From assembly GCA_023548195.1 (NCBI GenBank), contig JAJHZJ010000014.1, forward strand, positions 13,244,718 to 13,308,717: a DNA stretch of 64,000 bases, given 5' to 3'. A program made the translations under genes and the position numbers. Source of the stretch: Bettongia penicillata ogilbyi. Lineage: Eukaryota; Chordata; Mammalia; Diprotodontia; Potoroidae. Of the stretch, positions 35,516 through 47,499 are shown in pieces (position 1 is the first letter of the stretch; each line of letters opens with the position of its first letter). The notes below the pieces were generated by a model. That model searched no databases. It saw only the letters and a list, made by a program, of their open reading frames with translations, and was not told where the DNA came from.

Positions 35516-37618
35516 GGAGTCTTCTAAACTCTTGGCCTGCAGACCAATTTTGAAACCTGTGTTTTTGTCAGGTCTGCTTAGAATTCCTGGGCAAAAAGCA
35601 GATACTCTGGAAAGGGTGGTGTTGGGGACAAGGGTGGTGGTTGAAGGAGCCAAGAATGGAAGAAAGGTAGAAAAGGGAGGAGGTCAGAATTGTAATCAAA
35701 CATTTAATTATTCAGAAAAATGGATAATCACTTTTTGATGGCCAGTAAAACTGGAGCTCCCATTTTCAGATGCCTACCAACAAAAGAATTCTGAATTTAT
35801 AAAAATCAAGGCTTCTAAAAAACACAACCAAAATAACTAATGTTGAATAAATCAAGAAATAGAGAAAGAATTCCTATATGTTCTGTACTTCTGACTGAAC
35901 TCTTTGAGGAGATAACTCTTGAGTTTTTCTCCTAATAGTTCATTCATCTATCCATCAAAGGGAACACAGATATGTAATACCCTTCAAGAGACACATCTAC
36001 AGAACTCCAATAGTGACTCAAAAATTACATCTAAATTTTATTTGACAGTGATGATAGTCCTATATTTGATTCAGGCTTCTCTGCCTTACATATTTTTTTT
36101 TAAGGCAAAAATTATTTATATATGAATTCTTAGGCTATGGCAATGTTACTCTTTTTCTTCTGCCCAATTTTTAACTCCAATTTGTGGGGCAGACATAGGT
36201 GAAATTAGTGCTGAGAAATTTTGGATAGAACTAATAAGAAGAGGAAAAAACTGACATAAGAAAGTAGATGATTTACCACCTTGGACTGGTAAAAACATCA
36301 CTTAGTCCTGGAGCTCACTTTAAGTATGGCCCTTCTCAATGGGAGTAAAGAAGGAGGAGGAAAAAAGATAAGAAAAAAAATCCCAATATAATCTCAAAAC
36401 TGGAGTTCTACCATGACAGGAAAACACAGGAGGGTTGTACATATGATAATTTGTACAAAAGGTGGTAGGGGATTAGAAAATTTTGAAATAACTACATTAA
36501 TAACATCACTGATAAATGATTTGTCAAATTCCTAAAACAACTTGGATAGCTTGGGAGCAATATTTCCCCAAAACAATAGTTCTTGATAAATTAGGTTTCA
36601 CCAATAGATATGAGGAGCAAAGAGTGAGCAATGAAATTTTCCTCAACTCAAGTTCAAGACAGAGAAACAATATAACTTCTGCATTCCTATACACTGTGAA
36701 AAACTGTAAAATTTCACAAACTGTGAAAAATATATATTAACATTTTCTCAAAATATTTACTACAGTTTCACTGATAGCAATAAGCTTATCCATAACATAA
36801 AGATGTGCTGAAAAGACAAATGCCTAGTTCTGTAGGTAAAGTCAATTAACAGATATGTGGATACCAATCCCAGTATCAATAGAAAGAAGAGTTTATTGAT
36901 TTTAAGAAAAAAAGACTCCAAATGAGTCTTTCTGCTATCTTACTCACTCTTCACAAAGCATGAATTCAATAAAAGCTGCTATCTGATTTTCAAAATCAAG
37001 ACAGGTGTCTTCACATCTGACTCACTCAAAAATGATATCCTCTGACAAAAGGGGGTGGCAGAGCATAAAGTTAAACAGTGAAAAAGGCCAACTAGGAGGT
37101 CTATGGTTACATGCTTGAAGATTTTAGTTAGAAGAACTCTAGGTAAGTTTAAGCCTCAGAGCATTATAGTTAATAGTAGTGTGATATTTATACAACTAGA
37201 GGCTAATTTTCAGTTAATTGTGAAACAATGGGTTATAATGCAATATTTCTATACATATTCTTTGCATTTCAAGCATGGATCCTAGTCAAGCAGATCTTTG
37301 TTCTGGTGTGTGTATGTATGAGGTCTATTTCTGTCTCTTCCTTACTCCAGCAATTATTGGAGACTTGTAGGAGAAGCAAATAGAGAATTGTATGTGCTTC
37401 CCTAGGTGGCCCTATGGTTTACAGATCTTGAGTTCTTCATATATTTTGTATTTTTATTTCCTGTTCTGGGCATAGGACTACAATAGAGTTTCTGAGGATA
37501 GACTTAATCTGTATAAGAAGATGAGGTATAAAGAGTTCATGCAGGAAAAATATATGGCAGAGTGAGACACGTGCTAACACAAAGACTGAGAAGAGAGATA
37601 CCAATTGTGTGTTTTCTC

Positions 37619-37686
37619 AGAGTTGGCGGTTACCTTATGGGCCATTACAAGTAGAGTTGGCGGTTACCTTATGGGCCATTACAAGT
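37619..37686 (+). repeat. Perfect tandem duplication of 34 bases
   Basis: The 34-base unit beginning AGAGTTGGCGGTTACCTTAT occurs twice head to tail (37619-37652 and 37653-37686) with no mismatch. Confidence 0.97.
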
Positions 37687-37843
37687 TTAGAAGTTGCCAC
37701 ATTTAAGAATTTACATATCACCCTCCTAGAAGGAGATTTACTTAAGAGTGTGAGTCTTAAATGGAGAAGGAAGAGCGCCCACATGATCTTTACATCTAGA
37801 AGACTAAAGTTATATCATGAAGATATATCATATCTTATATATC

Positions 37844-37865
37844 ATATGAAGATATATCTTCATAT
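37844..37865. repeat. 22-bp perfect palindrome in an AT-rich cluster
   Basis: The 22 bases centred in AAGATATATCTT equal their own reverse complement. The surrounding 37810-37880 repeats ATCATATGAAG and GATATATC units. Confidence 0.9.
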
Positions 37866-38199
37866 ATCATATGAAGAATAGTCTAAATTATCTAAATGCT
37901 GGCAAATCCTAACCAATGCTGTGGCTTTATTCTCATTAACTCTGATATGTATCCATTATTTTGGCAAGAGCTGACTGTATTTCACTAGTACTGAAGGGTA
38001 CTCCTAGGCAAAGGTAATAACATCTTATGAGAAAGATTAGTTTTGAGGACAGTCAGTCAAGGTTATTTCTTTTTATAAAGACATCTGAATGCCAACCTTT
38101 ATGATCCTAACAGCTGTGAGGCCTGACTCTATTTTTATGCACAAGAGCATCTGAACAACAGTATCTGAGGAAAACCAGGCACCAGAAAGGAGAAAAACA

Positions 38200-40640
38200 A
38201 ATGAGAGAGAAACCTAAGTTTAGTGTAAAAGACTATCTGTACAGGAAGAGGAAATAAATTAGGAAATTTGGGAAACAAGACAAGCCTTGCACAGAGACAT
38301 GATTCAGTAGTGGTGGGAGACTTTAATTATCCATCCAAATGTTTGTTAAAGATTTCTCTTTCACAAGGAAATCTTTTTTTTTTTGTTTTATAGAACAAGA
38401 ACAGTCTAGTTTCTTGCCTTGCCTAAATAATAATGCTATCTTTCAAATGGTGGAAGAACCTCTTAGGGAAAACTCTATTTTGGACTGATTTAAGAGGGTG
38501 GAACTGGCATGGATATACCCTTTAAGATTTTATGACAGAGAAGAGGAAAGCCAGGCGTAGACTGATATGTACCCTAGATTTTTGGAAAGCAGATTTCAGA
38601 GAATCAGAAGAAAGGCAAATAGGATGGGGGGAAATGAGCTGGAAGGATGGTGTAATAGTAATTTAAATGGAAGATCTTTTCCATACATTAATAGGCCCAT
38701 ATGACCTGCCTGGGTCACATGAGACTGAATCACGTGGAGCCTGTGGAGGAAGGATTTTGCTGAATGGGTAAAATAGTAAGGGTGGAAAAGGAAGAGGTGG
38801 AGCTAGAGAAGAGCTGAGAGGAAACTGGTCATAGAGAAGTCAGAACTGAAGGAGGCAGGTAAGCCTGTAGTTGGCTGTGAGTGAAAGAAGGGCACTTTGT
38901 ATAAGGGAAGCCTGCTTGTGACTTGTTTAATGGCGCTGGTTTGTGGGAAGCCTAGAAGGGGGAAGGCATGGGGCTGGTGTTGTCCTGTGTATGGATTTTT
39001 GTTGCTGGGATGGATTTGGCTTTCTGGTGTCTGAATAAATGTTTTGGTTCTGTCTTCCACGTGGAGAGGTGTTGTATTCTGCGATTAAGAATTGTACCAG
39101 GACACTGATGGACACTGTAGGTGCTGTGAATATCTCTTTGGTGCTACAGATGGGTAAACTGAAGCAGTCATTTTGAGTATTCAAAGGGAAACAATTCCAG
39201 GGAGAAGGAAAAGGAAAAGTGCTCTAATGAGACTGATATGAATGCAAAGGTAACTGATCAAAATTTAAATTTTGAAAATACGTACAGAAGATGGAAACAA
39301 GGGCAGGTAGCAGAGGATGAATTTAACAGTGCCATAGCCATAGCCCTATAAAAGTACTGTGGAGGGTATTAACAGTTTTTAATAAGTCAGGACTGGTAGG
39401 GAAAGGTGAAGAAAACAAAAATATATTAAAAACTTGTACTGGAGAAAGATAAGAAAAACAAAAGAAGAGAAGGCACAACTACATGATGTGGATAATGATC
39501 AGTTCATATTTCATTCCTGTTTTCTCCACAAAGGTGAATGACTTCTGAACTGAAAATGAGAAAAAGGAAAGGGAACAGTCCCCAAGATGAGTAAGATGAA
39601 TGTAGGAATCTCATTGTCCTTAATGAATTCAAGTAACCTAAGCAATATTCTCAGTGACTAAAAGAACTGGTGCATATAATTGCTGAGATACTTAACTGTC
39701 AGTGATAGCTGAGAAAGGTCATGGAGAGGTATTGCAGGACTGGATTGGTGCAAATGACCTGATTTTAAAAAAAAAAAAGACCCAATAACTTCAGTCCCTT
39801 GAAAACATCTCATGCTATTTTTAGAAAAGATGGAGAGATGTGGGATTAGGTGATAATACAATTGGATAGGTTAAGAACTGGTTGAAAGATTTGGTTCAAT
39901 GTCAATAGAACGGTAGGTTTCTAGAGACCTCTGTGATCTGTATTTGGCGCTTGTTATTTAACTTTTTTTTTTATCAGTGACTTAGTTAAACTACAGATAG
40001 TACACTTATCAAATTTGCAGATGACACAAAACAGGGAGGGGTAAGCAATACTGAAAAAAAGAGCACTGACCTCAATCAGAGATGTGATTTAATAGAGACA
40101 AAGGTAAATTAAAAATTAAATTAATTATACTTAGGTTTTAAAAAACTAGCTTCACAAGTACAATATAGGGGAAGCATAAAAACAAATTCATTCGGTGGAT
40201 TGCATGATCAATTAGCAAACAATGATGTAGGAACCAAAAACCTAATGTGAATCTTGGACCTGGTTTAAGAAAAGCATAGCTTCCAGGAAAATAAGGGGAC
40301 GACAGGTCCTCTGTGCTAGTCCCTGTTCGATCACATCTGGAATATGGTTTTTGATTAATGGCGTCACAGTTTCAGAAGAGCACTGACAAGCTAGAGAATA
40401 TGCAAAAGAAGGTAACCAGATAAGTGAATGGATTTAAGCCATTCTATATGAAAACTAGCTGAAGGAATTGGGGATGTTTAGCTCAAAGAAGGGCAAAATC
40501 AAAGAGAATATGATAGCTGTCTTCAAATACTCGAAGGGTTCTCATATGAAAGCAAGATTAGACTTCTTGGCTTTGTTCTTTTTGACTCCAAAGGGCAGGA
40601 CCAAGAATTGTAACTTTATCTTAAAGTTAATAATCTTGGC
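38200..40640 (+). repeat. L3/CR1 LINE, long degenerate copy interrupted by an LTR-like element
   Basis: Near 38310 the frame reads VVVGDFNYPSKC, the endonuclease GDFNYP motif of CR1/L3. Reverse-transcriptase region sequence resumes after 39180 (CAAATTTGCAGATGACACAA at about 40011). The sense 3' part runs to GGGCAGGACCAAGAATTG near 40600. Frames are broken throughout, and 38690-39170 is foreign to CR1. Confidence 0.65.
38690..39170 (+). mobile_element. LTR-like insertion
   Basis: This GC-richer block splits the CR1 copy. It contains CCTGCCTGGGTCACATGAGA near its start and a poly(A) signal in GAATAAATGTTTTGGTTCTG near 39035, followed by about 100 more bases. This looks like a solo LTR. Exact ends and target duplications were not resolved. 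Confidence 0.4.
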
Positions 40641-40649
40641 TGTTAGGTC

Positions 40650-42160
40650 TAAGATAACTCTTTAATGCCATCAGTATGTAATTTAAAAAGGATTCTGAAT
40701 CTATTTCTGCATGCTAAAAGGATTTATAGTGGCAACCTGTGTACAAAGTACGATGCATGTGCCCTCATGCAGCAAAGAATTCAAGACGAGGATGAACTAC
40801 AAACTGCTGCTCTGAATATCCCTGTTGCTACACTTGACCAATAAGGGATTAAATTCATGACTCAGATTTTAGCCTTTGCTGATGAAGAGTTCTTTCTTGA
40901 ACATGTGAATAGTTTCACTCAGAGAAATCTGGTAACTGTTAGCTACTTTAAAGAAAATCCCGAGGAAAAATAAAAGAGAATCACTAAGCATTTTAATGTC
41001 ATTTATTTCTCTTGCCTACAAAGGTCACTTTTTATTTAATTTGAAACTTTAAATACTTAATTCAAAAGGTCTGTGGTTTCATTAGTATAGGTTTTCCTTC
41101 ATTGCTATAGGTTGTTCACAAGATGCTGTAGTCAAAGAAATATATCATTGTGTGGTGATAATCATCTCTGACTTCAGCTAGCCTGTTTTTTTTTTTAAGT
41201 AATAAACACTAAGCCCATGCTCAAAGCTTTTCTAGTTCAGTTAAGTGTTCTCTTGAAATTGCATTAATAAATAAGAACAAAAAAATGAAACAAAGTTCAC
41301 CACTACATAACCAAAGATCATCTCCATACCATGATGATTTTTTTTTATTTTTCAGCATTTTTACCACCATGTTGTGAGAGTGTAGTGAGAACAAAACTCC
41401 AAAGTGAACTTAGACAAAAGTCTCTTAAGACTGTAAAGCAAAAATATGCTATTTTAAAACAAGAGACATTAACCAAAGAAGTATGTAAAAGCTTGTCATT
41501 ATTATGATAAAGGAAAAAAATAAAAGCTTTGGATGAAATATCTAAACAATTCACATTCTCTCCATTTCATTTATCTGCTCATTTCCTACTTGATTTTGAT
41601 AAGGCGGGGAAGATGTCTATACTTTAAATTTTTGTTCTTACACCATTTTTCATAGCACACATCAGCTTGGATTTTAAGCAGTGAACTAGGTTTTTCCTTT
41701 CTACTTCAGCACCTGCCATATTTGGAAATAACAGGGCAATTCAACAGTAGTTTCTAGATGCTTCTTTGGGCACAGATACAAATGTCAGGTGATCATATTT
41801 GCACATGCTTTGGATATTCCAAAGACAAGAAATAATGTTAGGATATGGCAAATATCCTAAGGTCATATTGCCTTTGAACCACTACTTCCTTCCCACTCCT
41901 CCATCTCTCAAACTGATATCAATTGCAGAGGAAACTAATATGAATCCAATTCACAGTATGGATTATTATAGCAGTAATATTTTCCTTATAAGACTTCTCT
42001 CCTGAACAAGGCACAAAAAAAAGAACAATAATAACATGTTTAGTATGGTGAATATTAAATATGGAGAATACACCAAAATGTAAGGAAAGTTGCTCAAATT
42101 TCAAAAGCCAAGCTGCACCTCACAGTTCATGCAGACAACATCCAGAAGCTATAATAAGGG
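40650..42160. other. Intronic stretch with little recognised
   Basis: AT-rich sequence after the L3/CR1 copy. A short plus-strand frame near 40770 reads MQQRIQDEDELQTAALN before a stop. It is too short to assign and may be a retrocopy scrap. No splice-bounded PACS2 exon was found here. Confidence 0.4.
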
Positions 42161-42164
42161 ATTC

Positions 42165-42400
42165 TGAATTACAGTGGGTGATAAAAGTGACACAGTAGAT
42201 AAAAATTGGCCTTGGAGCCAAGAAGATCTGAGTTCATGTCCCAACTCTGATACATAATGGTTATATGAACTTCTCAGTGCTCTAGGCAACTCTCTGAAAA
42301 TATTAATTTGCACAGAAGGTGGTCACTTGAATTGACAGAGAGCATTTTCTCACCCAGTAGTTTCCTCTACCAGTGAAATAATAGTCCTATCCCCAACCCA
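42165..42400 (+). mobile_element. THER1/MIR-type marsupial SINE
   Basis: GTGACACAGTAGATAAAAATT, GGCCTTGGAGCCAAGAAGAT, CTGAGTTCATGTCCCAACTC and CAACTCTCTGAAAATATTAA run in order. They are followed by the LINE-like 3' part with GTGAAATAATAGTCCTAT. This order fits the therian THER1/MIR group. Confidence 0.7.
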
Positions 42401-42659
42401 CTGAATGCTCAGAGACCTTATAACATACTTTGATTGACATGACTGATAAGGTCAAATTCTAAACAGGCTGTGTAATACTTGTTTCTTTATGAAAAAAGAG
42501 GTTCAAAACTTGCCTGTAATCTTGTCTCTATTTCTTTTGCTTAAACAAAACTAGGTTTTCCAAATAAGATGGTATGGAGAAAATAGCACGCTCTGGTGCT
42601 TACACAGATAAACAAAAGTTTTGTGAAGTCAACTGTAAGTTCAACCAGTATATATTTGC

Positions 42660-42697
42660 TATCTATCTATCTATCCATCCATCCATCCATCCATCCT
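42660..42697 (+). repeat. (CTAT)n(CATC)n microsatellite
   Basis: CTAT repeats pass directly into CATC repeats over about 38 bases. Confidence 0.95.
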
Positions 42698-42719
42698 GCT
42701 TTAAAATATAAAGGACAGA

Positions 42720-43040
42720 AATAAGGCAAGTGATTATTTTGCTTTTCAATTTATATAGTAGCTCTGAGCAAGCACAAGTAAAGATGACAAAAGACTATAT
42801 AATCTTTCCTTTTAATTTCTTATGTATAATAGGATCATCCTCTTCTCAAAACTATTTCTCACATCTCCCTTCTCCAAACTTACAGTGAAATTACACTTTT
42901 ACAATTTAAAATGAATGAAATCAAATTTGAGATTGGTTGGAGGCAAAGCATCCATTAGTGTGTACTTCAGAAAGCCAGATCAAGTATAGAGTTATTGGTG
43001 GTAAAACATTGGGAGCAGCATCACAAAAAATTAATTTCCC
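42720..43040 (+). repeat. Copy 1 of a diverged ~300-bp duplicated segment
   Basis: This matches 46590-46905 in the same order and orientation. Shared landmarks are ATTTCTTATGTATAATA, a TCATCC block, GAAATCAA and ACATTGGGAG or ATATTGGGAG. Identity is roughly 70% by eye. It is an unnamed repeat family or an old local duplication. Confidence 0.7.
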
Positions 43041-43121
43041 CAAGGCTGTTTTGTCTTGTCCTCGAAGAAAATTTTTCTATGGGGGAATATAAAGGGAACT
43101 ATTAGAGTCATGTATCTCAAT

Positions 43122-43240
43122 TACTGGAAATAACATAAAATTATTGATATTTCATGTTTATTTTGAAATACAGATAGTGTGCTATGAATACTGGAAATAA
43201 CATAAAATTATTGATATTTCATGTTTATTTTGAAATACAG
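43122..43240 (+). repeat. Perfect 52-bp direct duplication with 15-bp spacer
   Basis: The 52-base unit beginning TACTGGAAATAACATAAAAT occurs at 43122-43173 and 43189-43240 without mismatch. Confidence 0.97.
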
Positions 43241-43429
43241 GGAATTTCTTAAAAATGAAATTGTAAAAAGTCGGTCCCCCCTTCCTGCTACTCTTGCATT
43301 ACTACAGAAATGCAAGAAGGACAAAGAAGACTTAAAGTCCTTTAATATTGGGCTTTATTCCCTAGCCAAAAAATTTATTGTCCAAGTGGCTAATTTACTG
43401 GTGTAGACTGTTTTTTAATGAGATCTGTC

Positions 43430-43800
43430 AAATATTGTATTATGCAGAAACAGCCTTTGTGAACTAAAGGTCACCTCCACCAAGGTCTTCATCCTATGCT
43501 TGATTGTGGTGAAGAGGTCATCTTGGGTTCTTAAAGGCTACTGTGGTAGAATACAAACTCTGGCAGATTTTACTATGCTGAAAAGGCTTTGGTCTAGTCC
43601 TCACAACAGAATACATCTGATTTCCAAGAGTCAGCCTAGCAAGGAATGGAAAAGCTCACCATCAGTAGACTAGCCACCTGACTATGAATTCTTTGGCCAC
43701 AGCAACCCAAGAAACAAAGAAAAATAAAGATGAGTTTCAATTCCTTCCACCTTTACAGTGATGGAGATAGACTGGCAGGAAAGGGCACAGAGTTGTTTTT
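43430..43800. repeat. Unclassified interspersed repeat
   Basis: A GC-richer 370-base block with no frame ends in a T run near 43795-43811. Its phrase order (AAGGTCACCTCCACCAAGG, CAGCAAGG-like, CAGTGATGGAGATAGACTGG) resembles a marsupial interspersed repeat I cannot name. Confidence 0.35.
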
Positions 43801-46589
43801 TTTTTTTTTTCACTTGTACAGAACGAGAGGGCATTTATGAATTTCCATCTGCACTGTTGGAGGAGGGAGTATTCCCATAGATTTGTTGAAATTTGTGATA
43901 ATAACTTAACAGAGGAAGGGGATTGTTTATGTTTACTACACAGGGAATCCAGGAGATAAGTCTCTCAGCTCAAGAAACATCTTGAACACCTGTAGAAAAA
44001 GTACTAACTATCCTGGTCTATTTCCTTATTTCCTATAATGCTAAGAGATGGTATCTATGGCTTGAGAAGAAGCCAATTAGGCAAGAACCATTTATTCCCT
44101 ACATGTTCTAGGACAACCACTTACTAACACCTTAATAGCCATTCTCAGCCTCCCCCCATATAATCAGTACCAAGTGACAAAAACTTTATCCTATTAGCTT
44201 TAAAATCTAGTAAATATGTAACAGGACATTATCAATATAGATAATTACTTGTTCCTTCTTGGATTTTTTTTAATGATTTTCTTTACTCTGGAAGCTTTAA
44301 CATTGGATTTTTGAAAAAAAGAATGAACTTAAATGTCTCATGGGGAGGGCTAACTGTTTTTAACAGGAATGCACAGAAGATGGTTTGTTTTTCAGTTGTA
44401 ATAGTCTCTTTTCCATTCTAAGGACACAAAAGCAAAACAATGCCCATGAAGCATTAATTGGGTACGTACAAACTCTTAGTTGAGAGAGTGAATGAATTTC
44501 CATATTCGTTAATTATGCGCCTAACATTGGTAACTCTTAGTACAAAGATAATAATTAGTTTTTCTTCTCAAAGATAAGGGGCTTGTTTTTCTGTTCCCAC
44601 TTCTTCTGGGGGAAGGCCTTGGGTTAAATGTCATTTGAAATTAATTTTTTTGTATGGATGGATCAAGCTAGAGGAAGAAAGAAATAAGGGTGTTTCCTGA
44701 TCACAGGAGGGGGCTAACATTTTGCATGTCAAGACCTAAGAATCTGCAACAAAACAGCACATCTTATTAACACCAGTGAGCTTAGTTCATACACCTCATA
44801 CACCTACTAGGCCATCATTTGAGAATGATGTGACTCATTACCTATATAAAGCTTTCTACTCATCACAATGTGTCACCCAGTGTAAAACAGAAGATAGAGA
44901 GGGAAGATACATTCATTTATTTTTCTCCCTAAAGCCCAATCCTTTCCCCACTTAATAATATTTTTTGATCAAACTTAGCAAGAAAGACTAAGAAAAAGCT
45001 TTCACATGATACACAACATGTTCACAAGCAGTACATGCTTCAAGCCTCTTGGAGATAAAGAAGAAATAATACAGATCAGATTTGGTTATCAGCCTTGATT
45101 TGAGAACTATTGGGGGAGAATGGGTTGAAAAGAGGTGTCTATAGTTTTGTTCATGATAAAACTCCAGGAGGGTCAGAAAAAAAAAATACATAGGTAGGTA
45201 CACACCATGACTGGTCTTTTCCCCAGGGTAATAAAAAAGACTTATTTATCAGAGCAAACATAGGGATACCAAAGTTGTCTCTCTACCTTGCATTTTTAAA
45301 ATTATAAAACAGAAGCCATTTCCAGGAAGCAGCTCCTCTCCCAGAACACATAGCCCTTTTTTTTTTTTTTTTTTAAAGCAATGATATGATTGCTTCAGGA
45401 GCAAGAATGCCGGATGAAAAAAAATAGGTTAAATTTGTACTTTCTGCTTAGAAAGACTTTAGAGTTACATCACATTTTCAAATACACCAGACACTTGGGG
45501 AATGTCATACTATGGTTCAACTTTTGAACAATTCTCCAATTATTTAGGAAAAAAATAAGGAAATAAAGTAGGACAGAAAGGAACTTATCCATTGCTGTAA
45601 TTCAAGTGAAGAGCTTTCTTTATTCTCTTGGCAAGAAGAATCAACCTTGGTTGAGGATAAAATGTCAATCTTATTCTAAAAGGCACCTGAGCTCTGAGAA
45701 CAGAGAATGTTCTCATAAGTTAAAGTTAATATAAAGCTAAGAGTATCATTGTGGAGGAAGATCATTTTTATAATGGAAAGTATATAGTAAGGCTATTCAC
45801 TCTGATCGGTGAAGTTAAATTCCACCATTCCCACCTGTGCACTACAAAGACCATAACTTATTATAGTTATGGATCAACATGGTCTATACTGGCCTCTGAG
45901 TAATTTTCTGAGGTGGCCTAAAAAGATTTTTATAGAAACCACAAAATGGTACAGGGTGATGCTCTTAATTCATCATTCAGAGTGCAGCAAGAGTGAGGGA
46001 GAAACCAAGGTAGGGCAAACAGAGTAGCACAAACATAAATGGTCTCTTAAATTTCATCTATAACTAAGAACCAGGGAATTAAGTGAAATAATTAAATCCA
46101 TGCTTTAGGCCTTCTAAATTTAAATTTAATTTCCACATTAAATTGGGAATCATCATTACATAGAATTCCTAGTAGGTAAGCATGTACTTATGTATCTATG
46201 TATTTATCTGTCTAAAAGAGCCTTTCTGCACTTCAATCAAAACTTTCCAGCTCACTGAAGAGAAATACTTAGATGTCAGTGAAGATTAGCAGTATCAAGT
46301 CTTTATCTGTGGTTGACCTTTGGAGAATATAGCTTATATCAAACTCTTCCCATCTATCTCCCTGGAAAATGAAAGTAGTAGATTTCTTTGTTTTATGACT
46401 CTCAAATGAGCTTGATGTAAAGGCAAGAGGATATTTTACTGCAGAATTCCAGCAGCATTACATATGAGTTTTGGGGTTCCAAAGATTCCCATATATGTTT
46501 TTCCAGTGGAATGAGTTCAAAAATTTTTGTTTTATAAATTGCTCTTCTTGTAAATTGATCTTTATGGTTTAGAATATGGGGGGCCAGAA

Positions 46590-46910
46590 ACAAGGCAAGT
46601 TGTCTTGCTTTCAAATTACATAGTAGCTCGGTGAAGGCACAACAAAGGTGACAAAAATTATTCCTTTTGATTTCTTATGTATAATAGCATCATCCACAAA
46701 ACTTTTTCTTGCACCTTTCCCAAAACTACTTACTGTGGTATTACCTATACTTTCATTTTTGTAATTTAAAGCCAGCGAAATCAAGATGGAAATTGATTGA
46801 CAGCAAAGTGTCTTTTAGTATATACTCTAGAAAGGAGATAAAATATAACTTATTTTGTGGCAAAAATATTGGGAGAACCAAGACAAAAAAATTGATTTTG
46901 GAATGCAAAG
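46590..46910 (+). repeat. Copy 2 of the diverged ~300-bp duplicated segment
   Basis: This is the partner of 42720-43040. Open frames on either strand here (46709-46915, 46753-46950) are incidental. Confidence 0.7.
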
Positions 46911-47339
46911 TATAAATTAAGTATCCCAACTTGCAAAAACTGTTAAACAAGACTTAAAAGACCAGCCTGGGGAAAGCGCAAAAAAAGAGGAGAGAAAGTG
47001 TACTTAGAGAGATTAATACCTTAAGGTAAAATCAAAATGAAAGTTCTTTTTCCTTTTCAGAAAGCCACCAAAAGAAAAAAAAACACACATTATTACATTA
47101 CAAGGGAAAACAACTCATCAATTAAGAAATAATACAGTCTGTTTCTTGGCTACCTTTAAAAAGGACCCTTTAAATCAGAATCTTTAAGCAACAGAATTTC
47201 TAGGAGGTATCACACCAGTATGCCATTTCTCATCATGCCAGTTAGGAGAGGACTAATCTAACTTTGCCTGAAATTAGTACTTTGTCTTTTGGCTTTAAAA
47301 TAACCCTTAACTAAGCTTATCAATAATGTTTAAAGAATT

Positions 47340-47460
47340 TTTCATTACAGTACTTTGCAAATTTTAAAGTGCCACATAAATGTTAGATGTTATTTTCATG
47401 CAGATCTTATTCATATAACTAGACTGTTGTTTCTTTGAGGGCAGGACCATTTAAAGTAAT
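47340..47460 (+). repeat. MIR tail followed by an L2 fragment
   Basis: CAGTACTTTGCAAATTTTAA and CCACATAAATGTTAGATGTT match the MIR 3' end. CTTTGAGGGCAGGACCATTT matches a short L2 3' piece. Confidence 0.5.
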
Positions 47461-47499
47461 ATGAAATACATGAGACAAAGCAAAATAATTAAATATATA

